A stretch of DNA of 64,000 bases from Rhodococcus sp. Z13 (lineage in GTDB: Bacteria; Actinomycetota; Actinomycetes; Mycobacteriales; Mycobacteriaceae), in contig NZ_CP107551.1 in the NCBI RefSeq assembly GCF_025837095.1, positions 4,334,668 to 4,398,667 on the forward strand, given 5' to 3'. Shown here one piece after another: positions 43,867 to 52,365 of the stretch (positions are counted from its first letter, which is position 1; each line of letters starts with the position of its first letter). The position numbers were made by a program, and so were the translations under genes. The notes beneath the pieces are model-generated. The model did not search any database. It had not been told where the DNA came from and saw nothing but the letters and a program-made list of their open reading frames with translations.

Positions 43867-45024
43867 GTGAAGCGCACGCTGTACAACGAGGACCACGAGG
43901 CGTTCCGGCAGACGGTGCGCGACTTCATCGCCAAGGAAGTCGCCCCCGTCTACCACGAGTGGGAGGAGGCCGGTCATCCCCCGCGCGAGTTCTACAACCG
44001 CATGGGCGAACTCGGTCTGCTGGGCATCCAGGTGCCCGAGGAGTACGGCGGCGGCGGCGAGAAGTCGCTGAAGTTCAACGTCATCCTCGCCGAGGAGGCC
44101 TCGGCGGCCGGCGTGTCGTTCGGGTCGTCGTCGGTGCACTCGAATCTGATCCTGCCGTACATCATGCAGAACGCCACCGAGGAGCAGAAGCAGCGCTGGC
44201 TCCCCGGATTCGCCTCGGGCGAGCTGATGTTCGCGATCGCCATGACCGAGCCGGGCACCGGTTCGGACCTCGCGAACATCGCGACCACCGCGAAGCTGTC
44301 GGAGGACGGCAGCCACTACGTCCTCAACGGCGCCAAGACCTTCATCACCGGTGGTGCGCTCGCCGACCGCATCCTCGTGGTGTGCCGGACCTCCCCCTAC
44401 AACCCGGAGGACCGTCGCGGCGGCCTGTCGATCCTGGTGGTGGACACCCAGAGCGAGGGCTTCTCGGTCGGGCGCAAGCTGAACAAGATCGGCCTCAAGA
44501 CGTCGGACACCGCCGAGCTGGCGTTCGACGACGTGAAGGTGCCCGTCTCCGATCTGCTCGGCAAGGAGGGCGAGGCGTTCTCGTACCTGACGCAGAACCT
44601 CGCGCAGGAACGCCTCACCATTGCCTTCGGTGCCGCCGCGACGGCCGCCGCCGCGATCCAGCACGCCATCGCGTACACCAAGGAGCGCAAGGTCTTCGGT
44701 AAGCCGGTCGCGTCGTTCCAGAACACCAAGTTCGTGCTCGCCGAGTGCTCGACGGAACTGCAGGCGATGCAGATCATGGTCGACAACGCGATCGAACTCA
44801 ACGACCGTGACGAACTGACGGTGCCCGACGCCGCCCGCGCGAAGCTGTTCGCGACGGAGGCTGCCGGTCGCATCATCGACAAGTGCCTCCAGTTGCACGG
44901 CGGTTACGGCTACATCACCGAATACCCCATCGCCCGCCTCTACGCCGACACCCGCGTGACCCGCATCTACGGCGGCACCAACGAGGTCATGAAGACGATC
45001 ATCGCCAAGGATCTGGGACTGTAG
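43867..45024 (+). CDS. Acyl-CoA dehydrogenase, long-chain/isovaleryl type
   Basis: This 385-residue dehydrogenase starts at GTG 43867 after GGAAGGACG. The usual C-terminal base is absent (IYGGTNEVMKTII, Gly instead of Glu). Glu248 in NLAQERLTIAFGA lies where long-chain and isovaleryl-CoA dehydrogenases keep their base, so the enzyme should be active and belongs to that subgroup. FAIAMTEPGTGSDLAN and YVLNGAKTFITGG are also present. It follows the CaiB and first dehydrogenase genes and is closed by a strong terminator at 45038-45079. Confidence 0.93.
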   Translation: MKRTLYNEDHEAFRQTVRDFIAKEVAPVYHEWEEAGHPPREFYNRMGELGLLGIQVPEEYGGGGEKSLKFNVILAEEASAAGVSFGSSSVHSNLILPYIMQNATEEQKQRWLPGFASGELMFAIAMTEPGTGSDLANIATTAKLSEDGSHYVLNGAKTFITGGALADRILVVCRTSPYNPEDRRGGLSILVVDTQSEGFSVGRKLNKIGLKTSDTAELAFDDVKVPVSDLLGKEGEAFSYLTQNLAQERLTIAFGAAATAAAAIQHAIAYTKERKVFGKPVASFQNTKFVLAECSTELQAMQIMVDNAIELNDRDELTVPDAARAKLFATEAAGRIIDKCLQLHGGYGYITEYPIARLYADTRVTRIYGGTNEVMKTIIAKDLGL

Positions 45025-45037
45025 GTCTTCACGGTTC

Positions 45038-45079
45038 TTCGGTGGAGTGGCCCCTGTGACCCGGGGCTACTCCACCGAA
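45038..45079 (+). terminator. Terminator after the CaiB-dehydrogenase operon
   Basis: A 17-bp stem (45038-45054 and 45063-45079, TTCGGTGGAGTGGCCCC on the 5' side) with one G-T wobble and an 8-nt loop lies 13 bp after the stop. Just after it, a new promoter region for the AIM24 genes begins. Confidence 0.8.
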
Positions 45080-45105
45080 GTCGTTTCCGGCTATCGTGTT
45101 CCGCC

Positions 45106-45726
45106 ATGCGACTAGTCGTGAAGACCAAGAGGGTGATCGAGGCGCACCTGAGCAACTCCTCCGTGCGTGCACTGTCGGGGTCGATGGTGGCGTACGAGGG
45201 GCAGATCGAGTTCAGGTCCGCCGGTTTCGGTGGCGGCGAGGGGGTGCTCGCCGGGCTCCGGCAACGCGCGACCGGTGAGGGACTGTCGCTCATGGAGTGC
45301 AGCGGCAACGGCGTCGTCTACCTCGCGCACGAGGCGCAGGACGTGACCGTGCTGGACCTGAACAACGAGACCCTGCAGGTCGAGTCCGAACAGCTGCTGG
45401 CGCTGAGCGGGAACCTGACCACGAACGTGACGTTCGCGGGCCTGCGCGGCGGCATGAGCGGCCAGGGCCTGTTCACGACCACGGTGACGGGCACCGGGCA
45501 GGTCGCGTTGCTGTCGGCCGGGGGCCCGCTCATCCATCTCGAGGTGTCGCCGCAGTACCCGCTCGTCGTCGATCCCGACGCCTTCGTGTGTGCGAAGGGT
45601 CAGCTCACGCAGTCGTTCGTCACCGACGTGTCGTGGCGGTCCGCCATCGGCCAGGGCAGCGGCGAGGCGTTCTCGCTCAAGTGGGACGGTGTCGGCGTGG
45701 TGTCGATCCAGCCGGCGGAACGGTAG
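45106..45726 (+). CDS. AIM24 family protein (first of three)
   Basis: This 206-residue AIM24 (TIGR00266-like) protein is a beta-rich single domain: ALSGSMVAYEGQIEFRSAGF, then SLMECSGNGVVYLAHEAQDV, VESEQLLALSGNLTTNV, FTTTVTGTGQVALLSAGGPL and VDPDAFVCAKGQLTQSF. The repeated vTGtGqv/aLl pattern marks the family. The bacterial role is unknown; the yeast homologue acts in mitochondrial membrane organisation. ATG 45106 begins the operon; the next two genes are paralogs, spaced 7 bp and overlapping 4 bp. No signal peptide or membrane segment is seen. Confidence 0.88.
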   Translation: MRLVVKTKRVIEAHLSNSSVRALSGSMVAYEGQIEFRSAGFGGGEGVLAGLRQRATGEGLSLMECSGNGVVYLAHEAQDVTVLDLNNETLQVESEQLLALSGNLTTNVTFAGLRGGMSGQGLFTTTVTGTGQVALLSAGGPLIHLEVSPQYPLVVDPDAFVCAKGQLTQSFVTDVSWRSAIGQGSGEAFSLKWDGVGVVSIQPAER

Positions 45727-45733
45727 GGGCACG

Positions 45734-46435
45734 ATGACGTTCACGAAGATCAACGGCAAGGTCGTCCGGGCGGATCTGCGGCAGACCGGCCCGATCGTCG
45801 CGCGACGCGGCGCGATGCTGTTCTACACCGGCAACGTCCGGTTCTCGCCGCACGGCATGCCCGGTGGGGTCGGCGGCGCGCCCGGTCTCGGTGGGGTCGT
45901 GGGCATGGCCGGCCGCATGCTGCAGGGCGAGCACGAGGCCACGATGCTCGCCGAGGGCGACGGGGTCGTGCACTACGGCTTCCGCGGGCTCGAGACGCAC
46001 GTCGTCGACATGTCGGCCGGTGGCGAGCTGCGGGTCGAGGCCTCCCGTCTGCTCGCCCACACCACGGGACTGCAGTCCACGGTGGTGTCGGTGGCCGCGG
46101 CGTCCGGTGGAGGCGGGGGCGGCGGCCTGTTCGGCGCCCTGCGCGGCGCCGCGACGGGCGCGCTGACCGGCACGGGCATGTTCACCACGCAGCTGACCGG
46201 GCACGGCACGGCGGTGTTGCTCGCGCACGGTGGTGTGATCGAGCTGCAGGTCGGCGGGCCGGCGCCGGTGGTGGTGGACCCACAGGCGTTCGTCGGCTCG
46301 TACGGGCCGGTGCGCACCGAACTGAAGTCGGCGATGAGCTGGCGCAATCTGGGCCGGACCGGTGGGGAGGGCATGCAGCTCGAGTGCACCGGTCAGGGCA
46401 TCGTCTACGTGCAGGCATCGGAGGAGAAGCTGTGA
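45734..46435 (+). CDS. AIM24 family protein with Gly-rich insert (second of three)
   Basis: This 233-residue AIM24-like protein has ARRGAMLFYTGNVRFSPHGM, VEASRLLAHTTGLQSTVVSV and FTTQLTGHGTAVLLAHGG as in the family. It carries two insertions: GGVGGAPGLGGVVG near residue 45 and the eight-residue Gly run in ASGGGGGGGLFGAL near residue 130, which likely form flexible loops. Its stop overlaps the GTG of the third paralog (GTGA), so translation is coupled. Function is unknown; the inserts suggest it may interact with a partner the other copies do not. Confidence 0.85.
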   Translation: MTFTKINGKVVRADLRQTGPIVARRGAMLFYTGNVRFSPHGMPGGVGGAPGLGGVVGMAGRMLQGEHEATMLAEGDGVVHYGFRGLETHVVDMSAGGELRVEASRLLAHTTGLQSTVVSVAAASGGGGGGGLFGALRGAATGALTGTGMFTTQLTGHGTAVLLAHGGVIELQVGGPAPVVVDPQAFVGSYGPVRTELKSAMSWRNLGRTGGEGMQLECTGQGIVYVQASEEKL

Positions 46436-47187
46436 GCACCGTTCTGAATCCGTCGAGTTTCGCCGGCAGCGACAACGTGCCCGGCAATTCCTACGCCTAC
46501 TGCATCGATCTGCAGACGCCGTGGTTCCTGTCGAAGGGCGCGATGATCGCCTATTACGGTCAGGTGCAGTTCAATCCCCTGACCCACGGCCTGCAGGGAC
46601 ACCTGCTGCACATGGTGGCGCAGCAGTTCTCCGCTCCGCTCTATCTGGGCGACTACGTCGTGGCGGAGGGTTACGGGAAGCTGATCCTCGGCGACCGCGG
46701 GTACGACATCAACTCGTACGACCTCGACGACGGCAACCTCACCATCCGGCAGGCGAACCTGCTGGCCTTCGAACCGGGGCTGTCGCTCAACCAGTCGATC
46801 GTGCCGGGCTTTCTCACCCTCATCGGGACGGGGCGGTTCCTCGCGTCGTCGAACGGCCCGGTGATGTTCGCGGAGCCGCCGCTGCGCGTCGACCCGGAGG
46901 CCCTCGTCGGCTGGGCCGACTGCCCCTCCCCCAGCCACCACTACGACGAATCGTGGATCACCGGGTTCGTGGCGGCGGGGGCGCGGCGTTTCGGTGTGCA
47001 GTCCGGTGAGGAACGTCAGTTCGATTTCACCGGCAAGGGCACCGTGCTCATCCAGTCCAGTGAGAAGGTCATCACGGATTCGTCGCTCGTGCGGACGATC
47101 GAGAACCAGATCCCGGGATTGTCGACGTCGGGTTTGCACCGTATCAACCAGGTCGTCTCGCAACAGCTGCAACAGCAGCAGCACTGA
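46432..47187 (+). CDS. AIM24 family protein with Gln-rich tail (third of three)
   Basis: This 251-residue protein starts at GTG 46432, preceded by GGAGGAGAAGC. It has the AIM24 pattern (LSKGAMIAYYGQVQFNPLTH, then FLTLIGTGRFLASSNGPVMF, then VDPEALVGWADCPSPSHHYD) and ends in a helical tail with many Gln residues (QVVSQQLQQQQH). With the two previous genes it forms a three-member set of related but unequal proteins. Such sets in actinobacteria may make hetero-oligomers, but this is inference. The next gene is 141 bp away and has its own iron-responsive promoter. Confidence 0.85.
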   Translation: MSTVLNPSSFAGSDNVPGNSYAYCIDLQTPWFLSKGAMIAYYGQVQFNPLTHGLQGHLLHMVAQQFSAPLYLGDYVVAEGYGKLILGDRGYDINSYDLDDGNLTIRQANLLAFEPGLSLNQSIVPGFLTLIGTGRFLASSNGPVMFAEPPLRVDPEALVGWADCPSPSHHYDESWITGFVAAGARRFGVQSGEERQFDFTGKGTVLIQSSEKVITDSSLVRTIENQIPGLSTSGLHRINQVVSQQLQQQQH

Positions 47188-47253
47188 CACCACGTCCTGG
47201 GCCGAGACCGGAGAAATTACCGGGTCATCACCTCTTCCGGTGACGAGCTTCAC

Positions 47254-47272
47254 AAGCTAGGCTTGCCTAACC
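47254..47272. promoter_or_regulatory. Upstream iron-box-like site before bfd
   Basis: On the reverse strand the site reads TTAGGCAAGCCTAGC, matching the left half of the IdeR/DtxR consensus well and the right half poorly. It lies just upstream of the stronger box at 47278-47296 and may help cooperative binding. Confidence 0.45.
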
Positions 47273-47277
47273 AGAGG

Positions 47278-47296
47278 TAAGGTTTGGGCAACCTAA
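47278..47296. promoter_or_regulatory. IdeR/DtxR-type iron box before bfd-bfr
   Basis: TAAGGTTTGGGCAACCTAA matches 15 of 19 positions of the IdeR/DtxR iron box TTAGGTTAGGCTAACCTAA, with intact outer half-sites. It sits 33 bp before the bfd start. In related bacteria IdeR with iron activates bacterioferritin genes from boxes in this region. Confidence 0.7.
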
Positions 47297-47328
47297 GAAG
47301 TGCCCTCGGTCCAGGAAAGGTGGCTCTG

Positions 47329-47526
47329 ATGATCGTCTGCAGTTGCCACGCTCTTACTCACAGCCACATCGAGGCCGAGGTGGCCGCGGGAGCACGATGC
47401 ACCCGTGAGGTCAGCGCCCGGTGCCGTGCAGGCACCGACTGCGGCAACTGTGTCCGCAACATCTCTGCGATCATCCGGCAGGCTCGCGTCCGGAATGAGA
47501 CCATCGAACTCGAGACCGCCGTGTAG
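47329..47526 (+). CDS. bfd: Bacterioferritin-associated ferredoxin
   Basis: This 65-residue [2Fe-2S] protein has cysteines 4 and 6 (MIVCSCHAL) and 38 and 41 (TDCGNCV), the BFD cluster ligands. It reduces and helps release iron from bacterioferritin. ATG 47329 follows AGGAAAGG; an upstream in-frame extension is not favoured because it would run through the iron box and the leader. It precedes bfr by 49 bp, so the two probably form an iron-responsive operon under the box at 47278-47296. Confidence 0.92.
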   Translation: MIVCSCHALTHSHIEAEVAAGARCTREVSARCRAGTDCGNCVRNISAIIRQARVRNETIELETAV

Positions 47527-47575
47527 CCAGCCCCTACCCGGCGGTGAAACCCGATGGTTCCCCCGGGAGGTGGCC

Positions 47576-48052
47576 ATGAAGGGCGACAAGAAGGTCATCG
47601 AGTTGCTCAACGAGCAGCTCACAGCAGAGCTCACCGCGATCAACCAGTACTTCCTGCATTCGAAGATGCAGGAGGACCGCGGCTGGTCCAAGCTCGCGAA
47701 GCACACGCGCGACGAATCGTTCGACGAGATGCGTCACGCCGAGAAACTGACCGACCGCATCCTCTATCTGGACGGACTCCCCAACTACCAGCGTCTCGGC
47801 GGCCTGCGCCTGGGCCAGACGGTCAAGGAGATGCTCGAGGCAGATCTGCAGGTGGAGATCGAGGCCCGCGACCGGCTCCGCAAGGGTGCCGAGTACATGC
47901 GCTCGGTCAGCGACATCACCTCGGCGAAGATCTTCGAGGACATCCTGGCCGACGAGGAGGAACACATCGACTATCTCGAGACGCAGCTCGATCTGGTCGA
48001 GCAGCTCGGCGAACCGCTCTACATCGCCCAGCACATCTCCCCGCCGGAGTGA
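47576..48052 (+). CDS. bfr: Bacterioferritin
   Basis: This 158-residue haem-binding ferritin stores iron as a 24-mer. All expected landmarks are visible: Glu18 in QLTAELTAINQYFLH, Glu51 and His54 in FDEMRHAEK as ferroxidase ligands, Met52 as haem ligand, and later acidic ligands near ADLQVEIEAR and ILADEEEHIDYLE. ATG 47576 follows GGGAGGTGG. It ends before a strong terminator at 48078-48112. The operon with bfd fits iron storage and release, probably under IdeR-like control. Confidence 0.96.
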   Translation: MKGDKKVIELLNEQLTAELTAINQYFLHSKMQEDRGWSKLAKHTRDESFDEMRHAEKLTDRILYLDGLPNYQRLGGLRLGQTVKEMLEADLQVEIEARDRLRKGAEYMRSVSDITSAKIFEDILADEEEHIDYLETQLDLVEQLGEPLYIAQHISPPE

Positions 48053-48077
48053 CCCGGCAGGAGTGACCCGACAGCGC

Positions 48078-48112
48078 AGAACGGGCCGCGGCGTCGTGCC
48101 GCGGCCCGTTCT
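48078..48112 (+). terminator. Terminator after bfr
   Basis: A perfect 15-bp stem (48078-48092 and 48098-48112, AGAACGGGCCGCGGC on the 5' side) with a 5-nt loop lies 26 bp after the bfr stop. Confidence 0.85.
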
Positions 48113-48158
48113 CTATGCTGTGGGACACACCCGCTCCCCCGACGGTGAGAGGAAGACC

Positions 48159-48449
48159 ATGAGCGACTCGTCCGTGATCGTGGTGCACAACGCCGAGCAG
48201 CAGCGTTACGAGCTCCACGACGACGATGCCGTCATCGGCTACACGCAGTACCACCCCGACGGCGACACCCAGCTGGTGTTCGACCACACCGAGGTCGACA
48301 AGGGTTATTCGGGCCAGGGTCTCGCCGGGAAGCTGGTCGGCTCCGCCCTCGACGACGTCCGTGCGCGCGGCAGGAAGGTCGTCGCGATCTGCCCGTACGT
48401 CGACAAGTTCATCGACAAGCATCCCGAGTACCGGGATCTGACGGCCTGA
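48159..48449 (+). CDS. Small GNAT-like N-acetyltransferase (YjdJ type)
   Basis: This 96-residue protein is of the small GNAT/COG2388 type. The acetyl-CoA loop is VDKGYSGQGLAGKLVGSAL near residue 50, and the C-terminal strand is VVAICPYVDKFIDKHPEY. Such proteins are about half the size of standard GNAT enzymes, and the acceptor is unknown. ATG 48159 follows GAGAGGAAG. It is separated from bfr by a terminator, so it is not part of the iron operon. It faces the aldolase gene at 48525. Confidence 0.85.
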   Translation: MSDSSVIVVHNAEQQRYELHDDDAVIGYTQYHPDGDTQLVFDHTEVDKGYSGQGLAGKLVGSALDDVRARGRKVVAICPYVDKFIDKHPEYRDLTA

Positions 48450-48524
48450 GACCGGATGCGACCGGCGCGGCGGTGGGATCACCGCCGCGCCGGTCGTCGT
48501 ATTCGGAAGATCTCTCCGGGAGGG

Positions 48525-49577
48525 TCAGTTGCCCTTGCGGTTGCGCAGATCCAGGGCGACGTCGGTGATCATGTCCTCCTGGCCACCGACGAGGCCGCGC
48601 CGGCCGATCTCGACGAGGATCTCGCGGGTGTCGAGCCCGTAGATGCTCGCCGCGGTCTCTGCGTGCCGCAGGAAGCTCGAGTACACACCCGCGTAGCCGA
48701 GGGTGAGGGTCTCGCGGTCCACCTGGACCGGGCGGTCCTGCAGCGGGCGGACGATATCGTCCGCGGCGTCCTGCAATCCGAACAGATCGCAGGAGTGCTT
48801 CCAGCCGAGCAGGTCGGCGACGGCGACGAACGGCTCGATGGGGCAGTTGCCGGCACCGGCACCGTGACCGGCGAGCGAAGCGTCGACGCGGATCACGCCC
48901 TCCTCGACCGCGCACACCGAGTTGGCGACAGACAGCGACAGGTTCTGGTGGGCGTGGATGCCGATCTGTGTGGTCTCGTTCAGGACCTCGCGGTAGGCGC
49001 GCACGCGCTCGCGGACCCCGTCCATCGTCAGGCGGCCGCCCGAGTCGGTGACGTAGACGCAGTCGGCACCGTAGGACTCCATGAGCTTGGCCTGCCGGGC
49101 GAGTTCCTCGGCCGGCGCCATGTGCGACATCATGAGGAAGCCCGACACGTCCATGCCGAGTTCCTTTGCGGCGGCGATGTGTTGTGCGGAGACGTCGGCC
49201 TCGGTGCAGTGCGTCGCGATGCGCACGGAGCGCACGCCGATCTCGTAGGCGCGCTTCAGCTCGTGCACGGTGCCGATACCCGGGAGCAGCAGCGTCGTGA
49301 GGGTGGCCGAAGGGATCGCTTCCGCAGCGGCTTCCAGCCACTCCCAGTCGGTGTTGCTGCCGGGGCCGTAGGTCAGCGAGTGACCGGCGAGCCCGTCGCC
49401 GTGCGCCACCTCGATGGCGTCGACACCCGCACGGTCGAGGGCGCCGGCGATCTTCGCAACGTCCTGCGGCGTGATGCGGTGACGGATGGCGTGCATGCCG
49501 TCGCGCAGGGTCACGTCCTGGATGTACAGAGCCGTTCCGTCGGTTGCGAATTCGCGTGTCGTGGTTGCCGCGGTCAT
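48525..49577 (-). CDS. mhpE: 4-hydroxy-2-oxovalerate aldolase
   Basis: This 350-residue aldolase splits 4-hydroxy-2-oxovalerate to pyruvate and acetaldehyde, with Mn. The metal and catalytic region [16 protein letters not shown], the His pair in [16 protein letters not shown] and the C-terminal [30 protein letters not shown] match the MhpE/DmpG/HsaF family closely. ATG 49577 overlaps the stop of the acetaldehyde dehydrogenase gene (ATGA). The pair usually forms a channelled complex that passes acetaldehyde to acetyl-CoA. The order hydratase, dehydrogenase, aldolase (mhpD-F-E or hsaE-G-F) does not reveal whether the upper pathway is aromatic or steroid. Confidence 0.94.
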   Translation of the reverse strand: MTAATTTREFATDGTALYIQDVTLRDGMHAIRHRITPQDVAKIAGALDRAGVDAIEVAHGDGLAGHSLTYGPGSNTDWEWLEAAAEAIPSATLTTLLLPGIGTVHELKRAYEIGVRSVRIATHCTEADVSAQHIAAAKELGMDVSGFLMMSHMAPAEELARQAKLMESYGADCVYVTDSGGRLTMDGVRERVRAYREVLNETTQIGIHAHQNLSLSVANSVCAVEEGVIRVDASLAGHGAGAGNCPIEPFVAVADLLGWKHSCDLFGLQDAADDIVRPLQDRPVQVDRETLTLGYAGVYSSFLRHAETAASIYGLDTREILVEIGRRGLVGGQEDMITDVALDLRNRKGN

Positions 49578-50506
49578 GCCGTCACCTGATCCTTCGTGCG
49601 TGCCGCGACGGCGCGTGCGACCTGCAGCGCCGCCGAGGTCATGATGTCGAGATTGCCCGCGTACTCGGGCAGGTAGTGCGCTGCGCCCTTGACCTCGAGG
49701 AACACCGCGACCTTCCACAGCGGACCGGTGTGGTCGGTGAGCGTCGCCATGGATTCGGTGACCTCGGTGAACTGCACCTCCTGCTTGAGGGTGTAGCCGG
49801 GCACGTACTCCTGGACGGTCGCGACCATCTCCTGCACGGACGCGACGATCTCGTCCTTGCGGTCCTCACCGACGAGCGCGAGCACGGTGTCGCGCATGAT
49901 GACCGGCGGATCGGCCGGGTTGAGGATGATGATCGCCTTGCCGCGGGTGGCGCCACCGATGAGTTCGATGGCCTTCGAGGTGGTTTCGGTGAACTCGTCG
50001 ATGTTGGCGCGGGTGCCCGGACCGGCGGACTTCGAGGAGATCGAGGCGACGATCTCGGCCCAGTGCACCTTGGTGACGCGGGAGATGGCCGCGACGATCG
50101 GGATCGTCGCCTGCCCACCGCAGGTGACCATGTTGATGTTGGGCGCGTCGAGGTGCTCGGTGAGGTTCACCGGCGGCACCACGTACGGGCCGATCGCAGC
50201 CGGGGTGAGGTCGATGAGCTTCTTGCCGTGGGGGCGCAGGATCTTCTCGTTGTGCTCGTGGGCCTTCGCCGAGGTCGCGTCGAAGACGATCTCGATCTCG
50301 TCGAAGCGGGGGTGCGCGACGAGGCCGTCGACGCCGTTCGAGACGGCGTCGATGCCGAGGCGCTTCGCCCGGGCGAGGCCGTCGGAATCCGGGTCGATGC
50401 CGACGAGGGCGACGGTCTCGAGTTCGGCGTCGGCCAGACGCTTGATCTTGATGAGCAGGTCGGTGCCGATGTTGCCCGACCCGATGATGGCCACTTTGGT
50501 TGTCAT
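49574..50506 (-). CDS. mhpF: Acetaldehyde dehydrogenase (acetylating)
   Basis: This 310-residue dehydrogenase turns acetaldehyde, NAD and CoA into acetyl-CoA. It has the NAD loop [16 protein letters not shown], the catalytic Cys129 in [15 protein letters not shown], and [14 protein letters not shown] with the C-terminal dimer and aldolase-binding regions of the MhpF/DmpF/HsaG family. ATG 50506 overlaps the hydratase stop, its own stop overlaps the aldolase ATG, and CAGGAGA precedes it. All three enzymes are therefore translated from one message and probably form a complex. Confidence 0.95.
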   Translation of the reverse strand: MTTKVAIIGSGNIGTDLLIKIKRLADAELETVALVGIDPDSDGLARAKRLGIDAVSNGVDGLVAHPRFDEIEIVFDATSAKAHEHNEKILRPHGKKLIDLTPAAIGPYVVPPVNLTEHLDAPNINMVTCGGQATIPIVAAISRVTKVHWAEIVASISSKSAGPGTRANIDEFTETTSKAIELIGGATRGKAIIILNPADPPVIMRDTVLALVGEDRKDEIVASVQEMVATVQEYVPGYTLKQEVQFTEVTESMATLTDHTGPLWKVAVFLEVKGAAHYLPEYAGNLDIMTSAALQVARAVAARTKDQVTA

Positions 50507-51348
50507 GAATTCTCCTGTGCCGTAGAGGGTGCGGACGAGAACTTCGCGGTCACGCCGCCGAGGGAGGAGATCTCGGCGCGCACGGTGACGCCGGGCGGTG
50601 CCGGCACCATCGGACCGAGGGCGCCGGACAGCACGACCTGTCCCGCCCGCAGGGGCTGACCGAACTCGCGGGCGGTGCGCGCGAGCCAGAGCAGTGCGTT
50701 GAGCGGATCGCCGAGGCAGGCGGCTCCGGTGCCCTCGGAGACGAGTTCGTCGTCGACGTACATCCGCATGGTGGCGTCGATCGGCTCGAACTCGTCGAGG
50801 GTGAGGGTCTGCGAGCCGAGCACGTACAGGCCGCTGGACGCGTTGTCCGCCACCGTGTCCGTGATCTTGATGTCCCAGCCGGCGACCCGGCTGTCGACGA
50901 TCTCGAGGGCTGCGACGGCGTGGCTCACGGCGGCCCGCACGGTCGCGAGGTCGAGGTCGTCGGAGTCGAGGTCCGCGGAGAGGACGAAGGCGATCTCGGC
51001 TTCGACCTTGGGCTGGAGCAGCCGCTCGCTGGGCACCTCGTCGAGAGCCGTGACGTCCATGTCCTCGAAGAGGACACCGAAGTCGGGGCGGTCCACGCCG
51101 AGCTGCTGCTGCACGGCCGGGGAGGTCAAGCCGATCTTCCGGCCGACGACGCGGGCGCCGTCGGCCAGGCGGCGCGCGGTGAGCTGCTGCTGCACCTCGT
51201 ACGCCAGGTCGATGTCGGTCTCGCCCAGCAGGTCGCGGACGGGCCCGCACGGGGTGGAGGTCCGGGTGGCCTCGATGAGGCGGTCGGCCGCTTCACTGGC
51301 GATGTGGGTGCGATCCGCCGCGGAAGTGGTGTTCGAGCTGGTTGTCAT
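50503..51348 (-). CDS. mhpD: 2-keto-4-pentenoate hydratase
   Basis: This 281-residue hydratase adds water to 2-hydroxypenta-2,4-dienoate to give 4-hydroxy-2-oxovalerate. It has the family's [40 protein letters not shown], then the acidic metal motif [14 protein letters not shown] and [20 protein letters not shown]. It is first in the leftward lower-meta unit with mhpF and mhpE. Its promoter region (51349-51527) holds a possible operator and 17-bp tandem repeats and lies directly after the IclR gene on the same strand, which probably controls it. Confidence 0.92.
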   Translation of the reverse strand: MTTSSNTTSAADRTHIASEAADRLIEATRTSTPCGPVRDLLGETDIDLAYEVQQQLTARRLADGARVVGRKIGLTSPAVQQQLGVDRPDFGVLFEDMDVTALDEVPSERLLQPKVEAEIAFVLSADLDSDDLDLATVRAAVSHAVAALEIVDSRVAGWDIKITDTVADNASSGLYVLGSQTLTLDEFEPIDATMRMYVDDELVSEGTGAACLGDPLNALLWLARTAREFGQPLRAGQVVLSGALGPMVPAPPGVTVRAEISSLGGVTAKFSSAPSTAQENS

Positions 51349-51414
51349 CACGTCCTCGTCGTTCGATGGATTACGACCATCGTGACGGGAAGCACCACGC
51401 GCACCTAGGGTCAT

Positions 51415-51431
51415 GTTCCGGTGAGTGGAAC
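51415..51431. promoter_or_regulatory. Inverted repeat before the meta-cleavage genes
   Basis: GTTCC and GGAAC are separated by 7 bp, 67 bp upstream of the hydratase start. It is a possible site for the adjacent IclR protein; its short arms make this tentative. Confidence 0.35.
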
Positions 51432-51448
51432 GTTTGGGCGGAGGTCGT

Positions 51449-51516
51449 GTCGCCACACAGCTCGGGTCGCCACACAGCTCGGGTCGCCGCACGGGCCGTG
51501 TCGCCGCACGGGCCGT
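51449..51516. repeat. 17-bp tandem repeat in two variants
   Basis: Four directly repeated 17-bp units follow each other: two copies of GTCGCCACACAGCTCGG (51449-51465 and 51466-51482), then two copies of GTCGCCGCACGGGCCGT (51483-51499 and 51500-51516). A partial fifth unit (GTCGCCGCGG) runs into the IclR stop region. The paired arrangement suggests two duplication rounds. Confidence 0.9.
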
Positions 51517-51527
51517 GTCGCCGCGGA

Positions 51528-52298
51528 TCAGAGATTGCGGATGGCCTCGCGGCGCGCGTGGGTGGCGGCGATCCCGGCGGCCGCCGCCTGCACCGCACCG
51601 GCGTGCTTCTCGGGCCGGAACCGGGTGACCGGGCCGGTCACGCTCACCGCGGCGATCGGCCGGTCGTCGGCGTCGAAGATCGGGGCGGCCACGCACGTCA
51701 GCCCCACCGCCGACTCCTCGTACTCGAAGGCCACCCCGTGTTCGACGACCGCGGCGAGGTTCGCGCTCAGGCGGCCCGGGGTGGTGATGGTGCGCGGGGT
51801 CTTGCGGGGCATCCCTCCGGCGAGCACCTCGGCGAGCACCTCCGGCGGCGAGAAGGCGAGCAGGGCCTTCCCGATTCCGGTGCAGTACATGGGCATTCGA
51901 CCGCCGATACGGGAGGGGATGGACGCCGGTCGGTGACCGCCGATCTTCGAGACGTAGACGACCTCGGTGCCCTCGGGAACGCCCAGATGGACGGTCTCGT
52001 GGGTCCGTTCGTAGAGATCCTCCATGAACGGGATCGCGACCTCGAGCAAACCGCGTTCGAGGGAGGCACGCAGGCCGAGTTCGAACAGCTGACCGCTGAG
52101 GCGGTAGCCGGACTCGTCCCGGTCGAGCAGCCGGACGGCGACGAGGTCGTTGGCGATGCGGTGCAGGGTCGCCTTCGGCAGGCCGGTGCGGCGCGCCAGT
52201 TCGGCGAGCGGCAGACCGTGGTCGTCGGCGGTGAACGCCCACAGCACCGTGACGACCTTGCCGAGCACGGTGTTGGTGTCGACCTGCTGACCTTCCAC
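51528..52298 (-). CDS. IclR family regulator of the meta-cleavage genes
   Basis: This 256-residue IclR protein has the N-terminal winged HTH (LAELARRTGLPKATLHRIAN) and the C-terminal effector domain with YCTGIGKALLAFSPPEVLAE, AVVEHGVAFEYEESAVGLTC and VAAPIFDADDRPIAAVSVTG. The start is GTG 52298; no strong ribosome-binding site is seen and the further upstream frame is poor in similarity. It lies just upstream of mhpD on the same strand, 179 bp from its start, so it is likely the local activator or repressor, responding to an aromatic or hydroxydienoate intermediate. Confidence 0.9.
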   Translation of the reverse strand: MEGQQVDTNTVLGKVVTVLWAFTADDHGLPLAELARRTGLPKATLHRIANDLVAVRLLDRDESGYRLSGQLFELGLRASLERGLLEVAIPFMEDLYERTHETVHLGVPEGTEVVYVSKIGGHRPASIPSRIGGRMPMYCTGIGKALLAFSPPEVLAEVLAGGMPRKTPRTITTPGRLSANLAAVVEHGVAFEYEESAVGLTCVAAPIFDADDRPIAAVSVTGPVTRFRPEKHAGAVQAAAAGIAATHARREAIRNL

Positions 52299-52365
52299 GA
52301 CGCTCAGGGTAGGACAGGCCCGGTGCGGCCTGCCGGAGGGCGCGCGCTCCTGGCATCCTGGAACG

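Noticed and set aside
47188-47250. Short inverted repeat after the third AIM24 gene as a terminator
   Set aside because: Stems of 4-5 bp around CACCTCTTCCGGTG are too weak to support a call.
51449-51516. 17-bp repeats as a CRISPR array
   Set aside because: Units are directly adjacent without spacers, are too short, and no cas gene is nearby.
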